NCBI RefSeq assembly: GCF_001633105.1
Contig: NZ_LUKZ01000012.1
Coordinates: forward strand, 872-50,497
DNA: 49,626 nt
Direction of reading: 5' to 3'
Source: Acidovorax sp. GW101-3H11
GTDB taxonomy: Bacteria > Pseudomonadota > Gammaproteobacteria > Burkholderiales > Burkholderiaceae_C
In this document: piece after piece, positions 17,719-28,083 of the stretch
How the letters are laid out: every line of letters begins with the position of its first letter
Numbering within the stretch: the stretch's first letter is position 1
The notes under the pieces: generated by a model
Told to the model about the DNA's origin: nothing
The model's input: only the letters and a program-made list of their open reading frames with translations
The model's database searches: none
Made by a program: the position numbers and the translations under genes

Positions 17719-18801
17719 TTATTTCCAGATGTTCCAGGGCGAGAGCAGCCAGCCGCCCACAAAGAGCAAGTACACCAGCGTCACCGGGATGAAGATCTTC
17801 CAGCCCAGACGCATGATCTGGTCATAACGGAAGCGTGGGAATGTGGCGCGGATCCAGATGAACATGGACACCACGAGGAAGGTCTTGAGACCCAGCCAGA
17901 TCCAACCGGGAATCCAGTTGAACAGTGCGCTGTCGATAGGCGACAGCCAGCCGCCCAGGAACATCAGCGCGGCCAGGATGGACACGAGCCACATGCTGGC
18001 GTACTCGGCCAGGAAGAAGATCGCAAAGCCCATACCCGAATATTCGACCATGTGGCCGGCCACGATTTCTGCTTCACCTTCGACCACGTCGAACGGGTGG
18101 CGGTTGGTCTCGGCGACGCCGGAGATCAGGTACACCAGGAAGATCGGCAGCAAGGGCAACCAGTTCCAGGACAAGAAGGTCAGGCCCTTGTCGGCCGCCA
18201 TGCCCTTGGCCTGCGACATGACGATCTCGGTCAGGTTCATGCTGCCCGAGACCATGATCACCACCAGGAAGCAGAAGCCCATGGCGATTTCATAGCTCAC
18301 CATCTGGGCCGAGGCGCGCAGCGCGCCCAGAAAGGCGTACTTGGAGTTGGATGCCCAGCCAGCAATGATCACGCCGTACACCTCGATGGAGGTAATGGCC
18401 ATCACCAGCAGCAGGCCGGCATTGACATTGGCCAGCGCCACATCGGGACCAAAGGGAATCGCCACCCAGGCAGCCAGCGCCGGCATGATGGCCATGACAG
18501 GGCCCAGCACGAACAAACCCTTGCTGGCAGCGGTCGGCTGGATGATTTCCTTGGTCAGCAGCTTCAGCGCATCGGCAATCGGCTGCAGCAGACCCATGGG
18601 GCCGACGCGGTTGGGGCCGTGGCGCACTTGCATGAAGCCCAGCAGCTTGCGCTCCCACAAGGTGAGGTAGGCCACTGCACCCATCAGGGGCGCCAGGATG
18701 CAGACGATCTTGATCAGGATCCAGAGCACCGGCCAGACGATGCCGGTCCACCAGCCAAAGGAGAGCAGGTTCAGGCCCGCGTTGTAGATCGCGTCGATCA
18801 T
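17719..18801 (-). CDS. nuoH: NADH:quinone oxidoreductase subunit H
   Basis: The 360-residue membrane subunit forms much of the quinone channel. It has family motifs [20 protein letters not shown] and [20 protein letters not shown], then [20 protein letters not shown], and [20 protein letters not shown] with its cluster of acidic residues near the quinone path. Eight or nine helices are visible. It overlaps the end of nuoG by 4 bp. Confidence 0.97.
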   Translation of the reverse strand: MIDAIYNAGLNLLSFGWWTGIVWPVLWILIKIVCILAPLMGAVAYLTLWERKLLGFMQVRHGPNRVGPMGLLQPIADALKLLTKEIIQPTAASKGLFVLGPVMAIMPALAAWVAIPFGPDVALANVNAGLLLVMAITSIEVYGVIIAGWASNSKYAFLGALRASAQMVSYEIAMGFCFLVVIMVSGSMNLTEIVMSQAKGMAADKGLTFLSWNWLPLLPIFLVYLISGVAETNRHPFDVVEGEAEIVAGHMVEYSGMGFAIFFLAEYASMWLVSILAALMFLGGWLSPIDSALFNWIPGWIWLGLKTFLVVSMFIWIRATFPRFRYDQIMRLGWKIFIPVTLVYLLFVGGWLLSPWNIWK

Positions 18802-20930
18802 GCGGCCACTCCTTCACGTGCCATGCGCGCGTCGGCAGTGAGCTGCAGCGACGTAGAACGGCGCACCAGGCCGTCCAGTTGATAGATGGAAGCCACGACG
18901 GGTTCGCCAGCAGCGGCCGTGGTCGCAGGCGCCGCCTTCACAACATTCGACAGCTGCGCGGCCGGTACTTGTGTGACCGTGCCCGCTGGGGCATTGGTGG
19001 CACGGGCCAGCACGTCCTGCGAGGTTTCGAAGTCGAAGCCCGGCACGCCCAGCAGATTGGCCAGCACGCGCAGGACCTTCCACGCGGGGCGGGTGTCACC
19101 CAGGGGGCGCACCACAGCATGGAAGCTTTGCAGACGGCCTTCGGCATTGACGAAGCTGCCCGAGGTTTCCGTGAACGGAGCAATTGGCAACAGAACGTCA
19201 CTGAACTCCATGTTGGCCTTGAAGGGGCTCAACGTGACCACCATCTCTGCACCAGCCAGGGCGGTTGCAGCCTGCGCACCTGCAGCCGAGTCATGGACTG
19301 GTTCGGTGTTGAGCAGCACCGCCGCCTTCAAACCACCGGAGAGCATTTGAGCCGCATTCAGACCACCGTTGACAGGGTGAGCGCCCGCAAACTGCGCGCC
19401 CACCGTATTGGCGGCTTCGGTGAGGTAACCCACGCTCGCGCCGGTGTTCTCACCGATCCAGTTGGCAAGCGCCAGCAGCTGGCTGGCCTGCGCATGGTGT
19501 GCAGCAGCGTTGCCCAGCAGCACGGCCTTGCGCTCGCCGCCCAGCAGGGAGCGAGCGATGGCTTGGGCAGTCTCGCTGGCAGCAGCCGCGCCTTGAGGTG
19601 CAGCAATGCCCTTTTCCTGGGCCACTGCGGACGCAATACCGCCCAGCGTCTGCATCCATTCCGCAGCGCCTTGCGCCACGAAGGATTGCAGGGGCATGGC
19701 CCAGTCCTGGGCCACCGAAGCGATGGCGCTGACCTGGCAGCCATGGCGTGCAGCCTGGCGAATGCGCTGGGCAAACAGCGGATGGTCCTTGCGCAGATTC
19801 GAGCCCACCACCAGCACGCGTTGCAGCGTGGACAGGGAGGCGATGGACGTGCCCAGCCAGCGGATACCTTCGGGTGCTGCGAATTCGGCGTTGCGCAGAC
19901 GGTAGTCGATGTTGTCACTGCCGATGCCACGCACCAGCGCGGAGGCAAGGTACAGCTCTTCCACGGTGCTGTGCGGGCTGACCAACGCACCGATGCTGCT
20001 GGCGCCGTGGTCGTTCTTAATGTTCTTCAGGCCATTGGCCACGTATTCCAGCGCGGTCTGCCAATCAACTTCCTTCCACACCCCACCCTGCTTGAGCATG
20101 GGCTGGGTCAGGCGGTCTTCACCGTTGAGCGCTTCGTAGGAGAAGCGGTCACGGTCGGCAATCCAGCACTCGTTGACAGCTTCGTTCTCCAGGGGCACTA
20201 CGCGCATGACCTTGTGGTTCTTGACCTGGACAATCAGGTTGGAGCCAGTCGAATCGTGTGGGCTCACCGAACGGCGGCGCGACAACTCCCAGGTGCGTGC
20301 GCTGTAGCGGAACGGCTTGCTGGTGAGGGCGCCCACGGGGCAGATGTCGATCATGTTGCCCGACAGCTCGGAGTCGATCGTGTCGCCCACCACGGTGGTG
20401 ATCTCGGAGTGCTCGCCGCGATGGATCATGCCCAACTCCATCACGCCAGCCACTTCCTGGCCGAAACGCACACAGCGGGTGCAGTGGATGCAGCGGCTCA
20501 TTTCCTGCATGGAAATCAGCGGGCCCACGTCCTTGACGGGCACCACGCGCTTTTCTTCTTCGTAGCGCGAAGAAGAGCCGCCATAGCCCACCGCCAAGTC
20601 CTGCAGCTGGCACTCACCGCCCTGGTCGCAGATGGGGCAGTCCAGCGGGTGGTTGATCAGCAGAAACTCCATGACCGACTGCTGGGCCTTGATGGCCTTG
20701 TCGCTCTTGGTGCGCACGATCATGCCTTGCGTCACCGGCGTGGCGCAGGCGGGCATGGGCTTGGGAGCCTTTTCCACATCCACCAGGCACATGCGGCAGT
20801 TGGCGGCGATGGAAAGCTTCTTGTGGTAACAGAAATGGGGAATGTAGGTGCCAGCTTTCTCGGCTGCATGCATCACCATGCAGCCTTCAGCGACTTCTAC
20901 TTTCTGCCCGTCGAGTTCGATTTCAACCAT
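18798..20930 (-). CDS. nuoG: NADH:quinone oxidoreductase subunit G
   Basis: The 710-residue peripheral subunit begins with a [2Fe-2S] domain whose cysteines lie in [19 protein letters not shown], followed by CATPV. Then come [18 protein letters not shown] (His/Cys-ligated N5) and [11 protein letters not shown] with [14 protein letters not shown] (N4). I do not see the additional CxxCxxxC site of cluster N7 found in E. coli. The molybdopterin oxidoreductase-like C-terminal part is Ala-rich and, as usual for NuoG, non-catalytic. It lies 15 bp after nuoF. Confidence 0.96.
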   Translation of the reverse strand: MVEIELDGQKVEVAEGCMVMHAAEKAGTYIPHFCYHKKLSIAANCRMCLVDVEKAPKPMPACATPVTQGMIVRTKSDKAIKAQQSVMEFLLINHPLDCPICDQGGECQLQDLAVGYGGSSSRYEEEKRVVPVKDVGPLISMQEMSRCIHCTRCVRFGQEVAGVMELGMIHRGEHSEITTVVGDTIDSELSGNMIDICPVGALTSKPFRYSARTWELSRRRSVSPHDSTGSNLIVQVKNHKVMRVVPLENEAVNECWIADRDRFSYEALNGEDRLTQPMLKQGGVWKEVDWQTALEYVANGLKNIKNDHGASSIGALVSPHSTVEELYLASALVRGIGSDNIDYRLRNAEFAAPEGIRWLGTSIASLSTLQRVLVVGSNLRKDHPLFAQRIRQAARHGCQVSAIASVAQDWAMPLQSFVAQGAAEWMQTLGGIASAVAQEKGIAAPQGAAAASETAQAIARSLLGGERKAVLLGNAAAHHAQASQLLALANWIGENTGASVGYLTEAANTVGAQFAGAHPVNGGLNAAQMLSGGLKAAVLLNTEPVHDSAAGAQAATALAGAEMVVTLSPFKANMEFSDVLLPIAPFTETSGSFVNAEGRLQSFHAVVRPLGDTRPAWKVLRVLANLLGVPGFDFETSQDVLARATNAPAGTVTQVPAAQLSNVVKAAPATTAAAGEPVVASIYQLDGLVRRSTSLQLTADARMAREGVAA

Positions 20931-20945
20931 ATGCGTTTCTCGCGA

Positions 20946-22304
20946 TCAGGCGGAGGTGGAAGCCTGAGGGGTCTTCTCTTGGCGGATCAGCGCTTCGAAT
21001 TCCGGACGGAAGTGCTTGATCATGGCGCGCACCGGCATGGCCGCTGCATCACCCAGCGCACAAATGGTGCGGCCCTGGATGTTGTCCGCCACCGAATTGA
21101 GCAGGTTCAGGTCGCCATCGCGCCCCTGGCCATGCTGGATACGGTCGATCACACGCCACATCCAGCCCGTGCCTTCACGGCAGGGTGTGCACTGGCCGCA
21201 GGATTCGTGCGAATAGAAGTACGACAGGCGCAGCAGGCTCTCAACCATGCTGCGGGAGTCGTCCATCACGATCACAGCGCCCGAACCCAGCATGGAGCCG
21301 GCCTTGGCGATGGAGTCGTAGTCCATCGTGCATTCCATGATGATGGATGCGGGCAGCACCGGGGCGGACGAACCACCGGGGATCACGGCCTTGAGCTGAC
21401 GGCCCTTGCGCACGCCACCGGCCAGTTCGAGCAGCTTGGCGAAAGGCGTGCCCAGGGGCACTTCGTAGTTGCCGGGCTTTTCTACGTCGCCGGAGACCGA
21501 GAAAATCTTGGTGCCGCCATTGTTGGGCTTGCCGCACTCCAGATACGCTGCACCGCCGTTGCGGATGATCCACGGCACGGCAGCGAAGGTCTCGGTGTTG
21601 TTGATGGTCGTCGGCTTGCCGTACAGGCCGAAGCTGGCAGGGAACGGCGGCTTGAAGCGCGGCTGGCCCTTCTTGCCTTCCAGCGATTCGAGCAGCGCAG
21701 TCTCTTCGCCGCAGATGTAGGCACCAAAGCCGTGCGCCGCATGCAGCTGGAAGCTGAAGTTGCTGCCCAGGATCTTGTCGCCCAGGTACCCAGCAGCGCG
21801 CGCCTCTTCCAGCGCCGCTTCGAAGCGGTCGTAGGTCTGGAAGATTTCGCCGTGGATGTAGTTGTAGCCCACGGAAATGCCCATCGCGTAGGCCGCAATG
21901 ATCATGCCTTCGATGACGATGTGCGGGTTGAACTGCAGGATGTCGCGGTCCTTGCACGTGCCCGGTTCGCCTTCGTCGGAATTGCAGACGAGGTACTTCT
22001 GACCAGGGAACGAGCGGGGCATGAAGCTCCACTTGAGGCCGGTGGGAAAGCCCGCACCGCCACGGCCGCGCAGGCCCGATTCCTTGACGGTGGCTATGAC
22101 CTGGTCTTGCGTGAGAGGCTCCCCGCCGTCGGTGCCCAGGATCTTGCGCAGCGCGGCATAACCGCCGCGCGCTTCGTAGTCCTTGATGCTCCAGTTCGTG
22201 CCGTCGAGGCCCGCAACGATCTGCGGGTTGATGTGGCGGTCATGGAAGCAGGTCTGGACGCCCGTGGCCTGGAACTGAGAGAGGATCTGTGCGGCGGTGG
22301 TCAT
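20946..22304 (-). CDS. nuoF: NADH:quinone oxidoreductase subunit F (FMN, NADH-binding)
   Basis: The 452-residue subunit oxidises NADH through FMN. It has the glycine-rich FMN loop [20 protein letters not shown] and the NADH region [20 protein letters not shown]. The N3 cluster ligands are [12 protein letters not shown] and the later cysteine in [10 protein letters not shown]. The start [11 protein letters not shown] overlaps the nuoE stop by 4 bp (ATGA). The frame is open upstream, but that part reads as antisense-like Arg-rich sequence. Confidence 0.97.
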   Translation of the reverse strand: MTTAAQILSQFQATGVQTCFHDRHINPQIVAGLDGTNWSIKDYEARGGYAALRKILGTDGGEPLTQDQVIATVKESGLRGRGGAGFPTGLKWSFMPRSFPGQKYLVCNSDEGEPGTCKDRDILQFNPHIVIEGMIIAAYAMGISVGYNYIHGEIFQTYDRFEAALEEARAAGYLGDKILGSNFSFQLHAAHGFGAYICGEETALLESLEGKKGQPRFKPPFPASFGLYGKPTTINNTETFAAVPWIIRNGGAAYLECGKPNNGGTKIFSVSGDVEKPGNYEVPLGTPFAKLLELAGGVRKGRQLKAVIPGGSSAPVLPASIIMECTMDYDSIAKAGSMLGSGAVIVMDDSRSMVESLLRLSYFYSHESCGQCTPCREGTGWMWRVIDRIQHGQGRDGDLNLLNSVADNIQGRTICALGDAAAMPVRAMIKHFRPEFEALIRQEKTPQASTSA

Positions 22305-22816
22305 GCTTGCCCTTCCGCGGCCTTGAGGCCATCGACGAGCTGGTCGAGCTTGTCGTTGTCCATGAAACTGCACATGGTGCGGTCGTTGACCAGCATCACG
22401 GGTGCATCGGCGCAAGCGCCCAGGCATTCACACTGCTGCAGCGTGAAGAGGCCATCTGGCGTGGTCTCGCCCATGCTCACACCGAGCTTCTTTTCAAGGT
22501 GGTGCAGCGCCTTCTGGCCGTCGCGCAGCTGGCAAGGCAGGTTGGTGCAGACGTTGAGCTTGTACTTGCCCGTCGGCTGCTGGTTGTACATGTTGTAGAA
22601 CGTGGTGACTTCGTGCACCGCGATCTGGGCCATGCCCAGGTAGTCGGCGATCACGGCCTCGCTCTCGACACTGACCCAGCCCTGTTCCTGCTGAACGATG
22701 GACAGGCAGGCCATCACGGCGGACTGCGCCTGCTCGGGCGGGTACTTGGCCACTTCGCGCGCAAAGCGGGCGAGCGTGGCTTCGGTGATCTTGGTGTTGG
22801 TGCTGGTGCTGCTCAT
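22301..22816 (-). CDS. nuoE: NADH:quinone oxidoreductase subunit E ([2Fe-2S])
   Basis: The 171-residue thioredoxin-like [2Fe-2S] protein has the four ligands in [12 protein letters not shown] and [18 protein letters not shown] (cluster N1a). The N-terminal half holds the helical region [20 protein letters not shown] and the segment [20 protein letters not shown]. It overlaps nuoD and nuoF by 4 bp on either side, so all three are probably translationally coupled. Confidence 0.97.
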   Translation of the reverse strand: MSSTSTNTKITEATLARFAREVAKYPPEQAQSAVMACLSIVQQEQGWVSVESEAVIADYLGMAQIAVHEVTTFYNMYNQQPTGKYKLNVCTNLPCQLRDGQKALHHLEKKLGVSMGETTPDGLFTLQQCECLGACADAPVMLVNDRTMCSFMDNDKLDQLVDGLKAAEGQA

Positions 22817-24066
22817 CGGTCGATCTCCCCGAACACGATATCCATGGTGCCGATGATGGCCACGGCATCCGCGATCATGTGGCCGCGGGCCATTTCGTCC
22901 AGCGTGGCCAGGTGCGCAAAGCCCGGCGCGCGGATCTTGAGGCGGTAAGGCTTGTTGGCACCATCGCTGACTAGGTAGATGCCGAACTCGCCCTTGGGGT
23001 GTTCCACGGCCGCATAGGCCTCGCCTTCGGGCACATGAAAACCCTCGGTGAAGAGCTTGAAATGGTGGATCAGCTCTTCCATGTTGGACTTCATGGATTC
23101 GCGCGCAGGCGCTGCCACCTTGTGGTTGTCAGTGATGACGGGGCCCGGATTGGCGCGCAGCCAGTCCACGCACTGCTTGATGATGCGGTTGGACTCGCGC
23201 ATTTCCTGCACGCGCACCAAGTAGCGGTCGTAGCAGTCGCCGGTCTTGCCCACTGGCACATCAAAGTCCACGCGGTCGTACACATCGTAGGGCTGCGTCT
23301 TGCGCAGGTCCCAGGCAATGCCAGAACCACGGATCATGGGGCCGGTCATGCCCAGATTGAGCGCACGCTCGGGTGGCACCACGCCGATGCCCACGGTACG
23401 CTGCTTCCAGATGCGGTTGTCGGTCAGCAGCGTCTCGTACTCGTCCACGCAGCCGGGGAAGCGCTTGGTGAAGTCATCGATAAAGTCCAGCAGCGAGCCC
23501 TGGCGGTTCTGGTTCAGCGCCTCCAATGCCTTGGCATTTTTGATCTTGCTGACCTTGTACTGCGGCATGCTGTCTGGCAGGTCGCGATAGACACCGCCCG
23601 GACGGAAGTACGCCGCGTGCATGCGAGCACCGGAGACGGCCTCGTACATGTCGAACAGGTCTTCGCGTTCGCGGAAGGTATAGATCAGGATGGTGGAGCT
23701 GCCGCAGTCGTTGCCGTGCGAGCCCAGCCACATCAGGTGATTCAGCAGGCGCGTGATCTCGGAGAACATCACGCGGATGTACTGTGCACGCACCGGCACT
23801 TCCAGGCCCAGCAGCTTTTCGATGGCCAGGCAGTACGCGTGCTCGTTGGACATCATGGACACATAGTCCAGGCGGTCCATGTAGGGCAGCGACTGGATGT
23901 AGGTCTTGTGCTCGGCCAGCTTTTCAGTGGCACGGTGCAGAAGACCAATGTGCGGGTCGGCACGTTGCACGACCTCGCCGTCCAGCTCCAGCACCAGGCG
24001 CAACACACCGTGCGCCGCCGGGTGCTGCGGACCAAAGTTCAGGGAATAGTTCTTGATTTCAGCCAT
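22813..24066 (-). CDS. nuoD: NADH:quinone oxidoreductase subunit D (49 kDa)
   Basis: The 417-residue subunit is unfused to NuoC, unlike in E. coli. It starts with [20 protein letters not shown], which carries the histidine of the HPAAHG loop near the quinone head-group site. It also has [20 protein letters not shown] and [20 protein letters not shown]. The C-terminal [20 protein letters not shown], ending FGEIDR, is complete. It lies 27 bp after nuoC. Confidence 0.97.
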   Translation of the reverse strand: MAEIKNYSLNFGPQHPAAHGVLRLVLELDGEVVQRADPHIGLLHRATEKLAEHKTYIQSLPYMDRLDYVSMMSNEHAYCLAIEKLLGLEVPVRAQYIRVMFSEITRLLNHLMWLGSHGNDCGSSTILIYTFREREDLFDMYEAVSGARMHAAYFRPGGVYRDLPDSMPQYKVSKIKNAKALEALNQNRQGSLLDFIDDFTKRFPGCVDEYETLLTDNRIWKQRTVGIGVVPPERALNLGMTGPMIRGSGIAWDLRKTQPYDVYDRVDFDVPVGKTGDCYDRYLVRVQEMRESNRIIKQCVDWLRANPGPVITDNHKVAAPARESMKSNMEELIHHFKLFTEGFHVPEGEAYAAVEHPKGEFGIYLVSDGANKPYRLKIRAPGFAHLATLDEMARGHMIADAVAIIGTMDIVFGEIDR

Positions 24067-24093
24067 GATGGTTCACGTGGGGCGCCAAGCGCC

Positions 24094-24702
24094 TCAGTGC
24101 AGGCCTCCGTACTTGTCTTCGCGGATGATGCGGGGCGTGATCTCACGCGGCTCGATCGAGACGGGCTCGTAGACCACCCGGCGCTGCTCAGCGTCGTAGC
24201 GCATTTCGACATGGCCCGACAGCGGGAAGTCCTTGCGGAAGGGATGGCCGATGAAGCCATAGTCGGTCAGGATGCGGCGCAGGTCGTTGTGGCCATCGAA
24301 CACGATGCCGAACAGGTCAAACGCCTCGCGCTCGTACCAATTGGCCGAGTTCCACAGATCGGAGACCGATGCCACCACCGGAAAATCATCGTCGGCGCAA
24401 AACACCTTCACGCGCACGCGCTGATTGAGGCTCACCGACAGCAAGTGCGACACCACACAGTAGCGCGCCCCTTCGTTCACGGCATCGCCATACGCGGAGT
24501 AATCCACGCCACACAGATCCACCAGTTGCTCGAAGCGGCACCCTTCGGCGTCACGCAGCAGGCGCATGGCATCCAGGTAGTCGGCAGCGGACACCACCAG
24601 CGTGACTTCATCCAAGGCCACCGTGATCTGGCGCACCTTGGCACCGAGCGCCGCAGCAATGTTGTCTTTGAGTTTCTCAGGCCGAATGGCAACAGCAGTC
24701 AT
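24094..24702 (-). CDS. nuoC: NADH:quinone oxidoreductase subunit C (30 kDa)
   Basis: The 202-residue protein has the 30-kDa signature [20 protein letters not shown], followed by [20 protein letters not shown]. An N-terminal region typical of separate NuoC proteins ([15 protein letters not shown]) is present. Two adjacent ATG codons are possible. I chose the second (24702) because the purine-rich GAAGGG is then six bases away, against three for the first. It starts about ten bases after nuoB ends. Confidence 0.95.
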   Translation of the reverse strand: MTAVAIRPEKLKDNIAAALGAKVRQITVALDEVTLVVSAADYLDAMRLLRDAEGCRFEQLVDLCGVDYSAYGDAVNEGARYCVVSHLLSVSLNQRVRVKVFCADDDFPVVASVSDLWNSANWYEREAFDLFGIVFDGHNDLRRILTDYGFIGHPFRKDFPLSGHVEMRYDAEQRRVVYEPVSIEPREITPRIIREDKYGGLH

Positions 24703-24712
24703 CATCAACCCT

Positions 24713-25192
24713 TCAGACACGAGCAATGGTGTTGGTGCGGCGAATCTTCTGCTGCAACTGAATGATCCCGTAGATCAGCGCTTCTGCCGTGGGCGGGCAG
24801 CCTGGCACGTACACATCCACAGGCACGATGCGGTCGCACCCACGCACCACGGAGTAGCTGTAGTGGTAGTAACCACCACCGTTGGCGCACGAGCCCATCG
24901 ACAGCACCCAGCGGGGCTCGGACATCTGGTCGTACACCTTGCGCAGCGCCGGCGCCATCTTGTTGCACAGCGTGCCGGCCACGATCATTAGATCGGACTG
25001 GCGGGGGCTGGCACGGAACACTTCGGCGCCGAAGCGGCCGATGTCATAGCGGGCCGCTGCCGCGTGCATCATCTCGACAGCACAACAGGCCAGACCAAAA
25101 GTCATCGGCCACAGAGAGCCGGTCTTGGCCCAATTCACCACGGAGTCGTAACTCGTGGTGATGAAGCCTTCCTTCATCACGCCTTCAATCAT
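24713..25192 (-). CDS. nuoB: NADH:quinone oxidoreductase subunit B (cluster N2)
   Basis: The 159-residue subunit carries the N2 cluster ligands: adjacent cysteines in [14 protein letters not shown], then [20 protein letters not shown], and [16 protein letters not shown]2 is the last cluster before quinone. The start [20 protein letters not shown] fits family members. A longer open frame upstream would overlap the end of nuoA and is not used. It lies 25 bp after nuoA. Confidence 0.97.
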   Translation of the reverse strand: MIEGVMKEGFITTSYDSVVNWAKTGSLWPMTFGLACCAVEMMHAAAARYDIGRFGAEVFRASPRQSDLMIVAGTLCNKMAPALRKVYDQMSEPRWVLSMGSCANGGGYYHYSYSVVRGCDRIVPVDVYVPGCPPTAEALIYGIIQLQQKIRRTNTIARV

Positions 25193-25217
25193 TGCATCGA
25201 TCCTTGTTGAAGCCCGC

Positions 25218-25577
25218 TCATTCCCAATCCAGGGCACCCTTTTTCCACTCGTAGGCAAAACCCACGACCAGGATGGCCAGGAAGATCACGACCGCCACAA
25301 AACCTGCCATACCCACGTCGTGCAGCGTCACCGCCCAGGGGAAGAGGAATGCGATTTCGAGGTCGAACAGAATGAAGAGAATGGCCACGAGGTAATAGCG
25401 CACATCGAACTTCATGCGCGCATCCTCGAAGGCTTCAAAGCCACATTCGTAGGGGGAGTTCTTTGCGGCATCCGGGCGATTGGGGCCCAGTATGTAGCCA
25501 AGCACGAGGGGGACAACGCCGACGGCGATGCCAACCAAGATGAACAAAAGGACGGGGAGGTACTGATCGAGGTTCAT
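25218..25577 (-). CDS. nuoA: NADH:quinone oxidoreductase subunit A
   Basis: The 119-residue protein has three helices and the conserved loop [20 protein letters not shown], with the cysteine-containing ECGF motif, then [20 protein letters not shown]. It is the first nuo gene. It follows the tRNA-Leu gene by about 75 bp, so nuo transcripts may start in that gap or read through from secG and tpiA. Confidence 0.97.
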   Translation of the reverse strand: MNLDQYLPVLLFILVGIAVGVVPLVLGYILGPNRPDAAKNSPYECGFEAFEDARMKFDVRYYLVAILFILFDLEIAFLFPWAVTLHDVGMAGFVAVVIFLAILVVGFAYEWKKGALDWE

Positions 25578-25650
25578 CTTGAGGATGTGCTCACCGCTGC
25601 GGCCTTGCCCGACATGAGCCCGGATAGGTCATGCGGGGAGGCCTTTGTTT

Positions 25651-25735
25651 TGGTGCCGTCGGCGAGACTCGAACTCGCACAGCTTTCGCCACTACCCCCT
25701 CAAGATAGCGTGTCTACCAATTTCACCACGACGGC
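25651..25735 (-). tRNA. tRNA-Leu (anticodon GAG)
   Basis: The minus strand reads GCCGTCGTGGTGAAATTGGT onward and ends CGACGGCACCA, with perfect 7-bp acceptor arms and an encoded CCA. The anticodon arm is CTATC-TTGAGGG-GGTAG, giving GAG, which reads CUC/CUU leucine codons. There is a long variable arm as in class II tRNAs and the T-arm GCGAGTTCGAGTCTCGC. It lies between secG and nuoA. Confidence 0.96.
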
Positions 25736-25849
25736 TGGTTGCTGCGCCTGGATGGCATGAGGAACCTTGCGGTTTTGGCTTTCCAGACAATCCGGAATTC
25801 TACTCCGGAAAAACCCTGCTTCAGCTTGCAGGGCCCAATTTAGTGCAGA

Positions 25850-26212
25850 TTATTTGGTCGGAATCTGCGCAGCGCCCGACGCAGGCACAGCAGGAGCAAC
25901 GGCCGCATCCGGAGCCGCAGCGGCAGGCGCCACGGCAGCAGGTGCCTCCAGCACGCTGCCAGAGCTGGCAGGACGCGCGTTGCCAAAGTAGGCCAGTGCC
26001 AGCGTGGACACAAAAAAGACCGCCGCCAGCACCCCTGTGCTGCGCGACAGGAAGTTGGCGCTGCCACTTGCGCCAAACAGGCTGCCCGAGCTTCCGCTGC
26101 CAAATGCGGCCCCCATGTCGGCCCCCTTGCCGTGCTGGATGAGGATCAGGCCGATCATCACCAGGGCCGCCAACATCTGCACCGCCAAAATCACATTCAC
26201 GATCACGTTCAT
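25850..26212 (-). CDS. secG: Protein translocase subunit SecG
   Basis: The 120-residue membrane protein starts VIVNVILAVQMLAALVMIGL, followed by the SecG hallmark ILIQHGKGADMGAAFGSGSS. A second hydrophobic helix follows (TGVLAAVFFVSTLALAYFG, about 60-78). The C-terminal tail is Ala/Pro-rich and is longer than in E. coli SecG. It is an auxiliary subunit of SecYEG. It lies about 36 bp downstream of tpiA, with AGGAG upstream of the ATG. Confidence 0.94.
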   Translation of the reverse strand: MNVIVNVILAVQMLAALVMIGLILIQHGKGADMGAAFGSGSSGSLFGASGSANFLSRSTGVLAAVFFVSTLALAYFGNARPASSGSVLEAPAAVAPAAAAPDAAVAPAVPASGAAQIPTK

Positions 26213-26248
26213 TCTCTGTTCACTCCTGATTGAATAACCTCGGCAGCC

Positions 26249-26998
26249 TTACCGGGCTGCCGCAATGATTTGCAAAAAGTCGGCCGCCTTCAACGAGGCG
26301 CCCCCCACCAGTCCACCATCGATGTCCGGCTGGGCCAGCAGCTGCGCCGCGTTGCCCGCATTCATGCTGCCGCCGTACAGCAAACGAATCCGATCGGCAT
26401 GTTCGCTAGCCGCCGCGAGTTGCGCGCGCAACACCGCATGGACCGCCTGGGCTTGCTCTGGAGATGCCGTGCGCCCCGTGCCAATGGCCCAGACGGGTTC
26501 GTACGCCACCACGATCTCGCTGATGCAGTGGCCGTTGAGGTGAATCACCGCCGCCAGCTGGCGCTTGACCACTGCTTCGGTCTGCCCCGCTTCGCGCTCC
26601 TCTAAGGTTTCCCCCACACAAACGATGGGGGTGACACCTGCAGCCAGGGCGCGCTGCGCCTTCTCCGCCACCGCTACGTCAGTTTCGCCATGGTATTGGC
26701 GACGCTCCGAGTGCCCTACCAAGGCATAACGCACGCCAAAATCCTTGAGCATCGCCACGGAGACCTCGCCGGTGTAGGCCCCCGACTCGTACCGGGAAAC
26801 ATCCTGCGCTGCCACCGCGACCGCTGTTCCAGCAGTGAGTGCCTGCACCTGCGCCAGATACGGCGCAGGCACCGCCACTGCCACGTCGCAAGTCACATCA
26901 CCCAGACCTGCGATGAGCGCCTTCAGCAACACCTCATTGGCAGCCAGGCTGCCATTCATCTTCCAGTTGCCTGCGATGAGTTTTTTCTTGTTGGTCAT
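26249..26998 (-). CDS. tpiA: Triosephosphate isomerase
   Basis: The 249-residue enzyme interconverts dihydroxyacetone phosphate and glyceraldehyde 3-phosphate. Active-site residues are all present: Lys13 in GNWKMNGS, His96 in VGHSERR and Glu167 in [11 protein letters not shown]. Phosphate-loop residues follow in [13 protein letters not shown], and [13 protein letters not shown], then [10 protein letters not shown], complete the barrel. The start [10 protein letters not shown] is preferred over an ATG-preceding extension of three codons. It begins two bases after the quinone oxidoreductase ends. Confidence 0.96.
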   Translation of the reverse strand: MTNKKKLIAGNWKMNGSLAANEVLLKALIAGLGDVTCDVAVAVPAPYLAQVQALTAGTAVAVAAQDVSRYESGAYTGEVSVAMLKDFGVRYALVGHSERRQYHGETDVAVAEKAQRALAAGVTPIVCVGETLEEREAGQTEAVVKRQLAAVIHLNGHCISEIVVAYEPVWAIGTGRTASPEQAQAVHAVLRAQLAAASEHADRIRLLYGGSMNAGNAAQLLAQPDIDGGLVGGASLKAADFLQIIAAAR

Positions 26999-27000
26999 GG

Positions 27001-27987
27001 TTACCATGTCAAAACAATCTTGCCGATATGCTGGTTCGATTCCATCAGGGCATGGGCTTCAGATGCATCTGCCGCTGCAAACGTGCTGTGGATGACAGGG
27101 CGCACCCTGCCCGCTTCCAACAAAGGCCACACCCGCTCACGCAGTGCGCGGGCAATGGCCCCCTTGAATGCCACAGGACGCGGACGCAACGTAGACCCGG
27201 TGATGGTGAGGCGGCGCCGCAAAACCAGCCCCGCATTGAAGTCACTTTTGACGCCGCCCTGCACCGCAATGATGACCAGACGGCCATCTTCGGCCAGGCA
27301 TTCCACCTCCCGTGCCACATAGTCGCCAGCGACCATATCGAGCACCACATCCACACCCCGCCCTTCCGTGATGCGCCGCACCTCGGCCACAAAGTCTTGC
27401 GACTTGTAGTTGATGGCGTGGTGCGCACCCAGCGCGAGACAGGCCGCATATTTTTCGTCGCTGCCCGCCGTGGCAATGACCACCGCACCGAGTGCCCGCG
27501 CCAACTGGATCGCCGTGACGCCGATGCCGCTTGTACCACCCTGCACCAGCAAGGTCTCCCCCGCCTGCAGACGACCACGGTCGAACACATTGCTCCACAC
27601 CGTGAAGAATGTCTCCGGCAGCGATGCCGCCTCAACGTCACTCAGCCCATCGGGCACCGGCAAACACTGCGCCACCGGAGCGACACACCATTCGGCATAG
27701 CCGCCACCGGCCACCAGGGCGCACACGCGGTCGCCCACGCGAATGCCCGCCTCGACCAGCGCCGCAGCATCACCAGACTCCACCACCCCCGCCACCTCCA
27801 GCCCCGGCAGGTCCGAGGTGCCCGGTGGTGGCGCGTAGTGCCCCATGCGCTGCAGCACATCAGGGCGGTTGATGCCACTGGCGGCAACGCGGATCAGCAG
27901 CTCACCAGCACCTGGCTCCGGCCTGGGGCGATCCCCCAGGGCCAGCACCTGAGGCCCGCCAAACGACGTGATCTCGACTGCACGCAT
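27001..27987 (-). CDS. NAD(P)H:quinone oxidoreductase, zinc-independent MDR family (PIG3-like)
   Basis: The 328-residue protein is a medium-chain dehydrogenase/reductase. The N-terminal GroES-like part includes [20 protein letters not shown] and GLEVAGVV. The Rossmann fold has [20 protein letters not shown] (about 148-167), and a late [20 protein letters not shown] segment is typical of the TP53I3/PIG3 group. The catalytic-zinc ligands of alcohol dehydrogenases are absent. I chose ATG 27987 because a GGA lies seven bases upstream. ATG 27999 would add four residues. It is cotranscribed with tpiA. The natural quinone or enone substrate is unknown. Confidence 0.88.
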   Translation of the reverse strand: MRAVEITSFGGPQVLALGDRPRPEPGAGELLIRVAASGINRPDVLQRMGHYAPPPGTSDLPGLEVAGVVESGDAAALVEAGIRVGDRVCALVAGGGYAEWCVAPVAQCLPVPDGLSDVEAASLPETFFTVWSNVFDRGRLQAGETLLVQGGTSGIGVTAIQLARALGAVVIATAGSDEKYAACLALGAHHAINYKSQDFVAEVRRITEGRGVDVVLDMVAGDYVAREVECLAEDGRLVIIAVQGGVKSDFNAGLVLRRRLTITGSTLRPRPVAFKGAIARALRERVWPLLEAGRVRPVIHSTFAAADASEAHALMESNQHIGKIVLTW

Positions 27988-28014
27988 ATTGCGATCCATG
28001 GAAAGTAAGAATTG

Positions 28015-28080
28015 GAATGATTTCGGCCGTTTGCGCGCTATGGATAAGCGCAAACAGCTACAAAATCAATAGCAATCAAG
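28015..28080 (-). repeat. Dispersed intergenic hairpin element, copy A
   Basis: GTTTGCGC (28029-28036) and GCGCAAAC (28048-28055) are perfect inverted arms around an 11-nt loop. On the minus strand the element reads ttgctattga..tagctgtttgcgcttatccat. A second copy at 44875-44935 shares tagctgt, tatccat and gcgcaaa.ggcc in the same order. It lies between pnp and the quinone oxidoreductase gene. Confidence 0.7.
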
Positions 28081-28083
28081 AAC

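Noticed and set aside
18798..20930. Unusual loss of cluster N7 in NuoG
   Set aside because: Absence of N7 is common in Betaproteobacteria and mitochondria, so it is not remarkable here.
18879..22598. Plus-strand open frame of about 1240 codons across nuoG-nuoE
   Set aside because: Antisense shadow of nuoG, nuoF and nuoE; no domain is recognisable and no promoter or ribosome site is evident.
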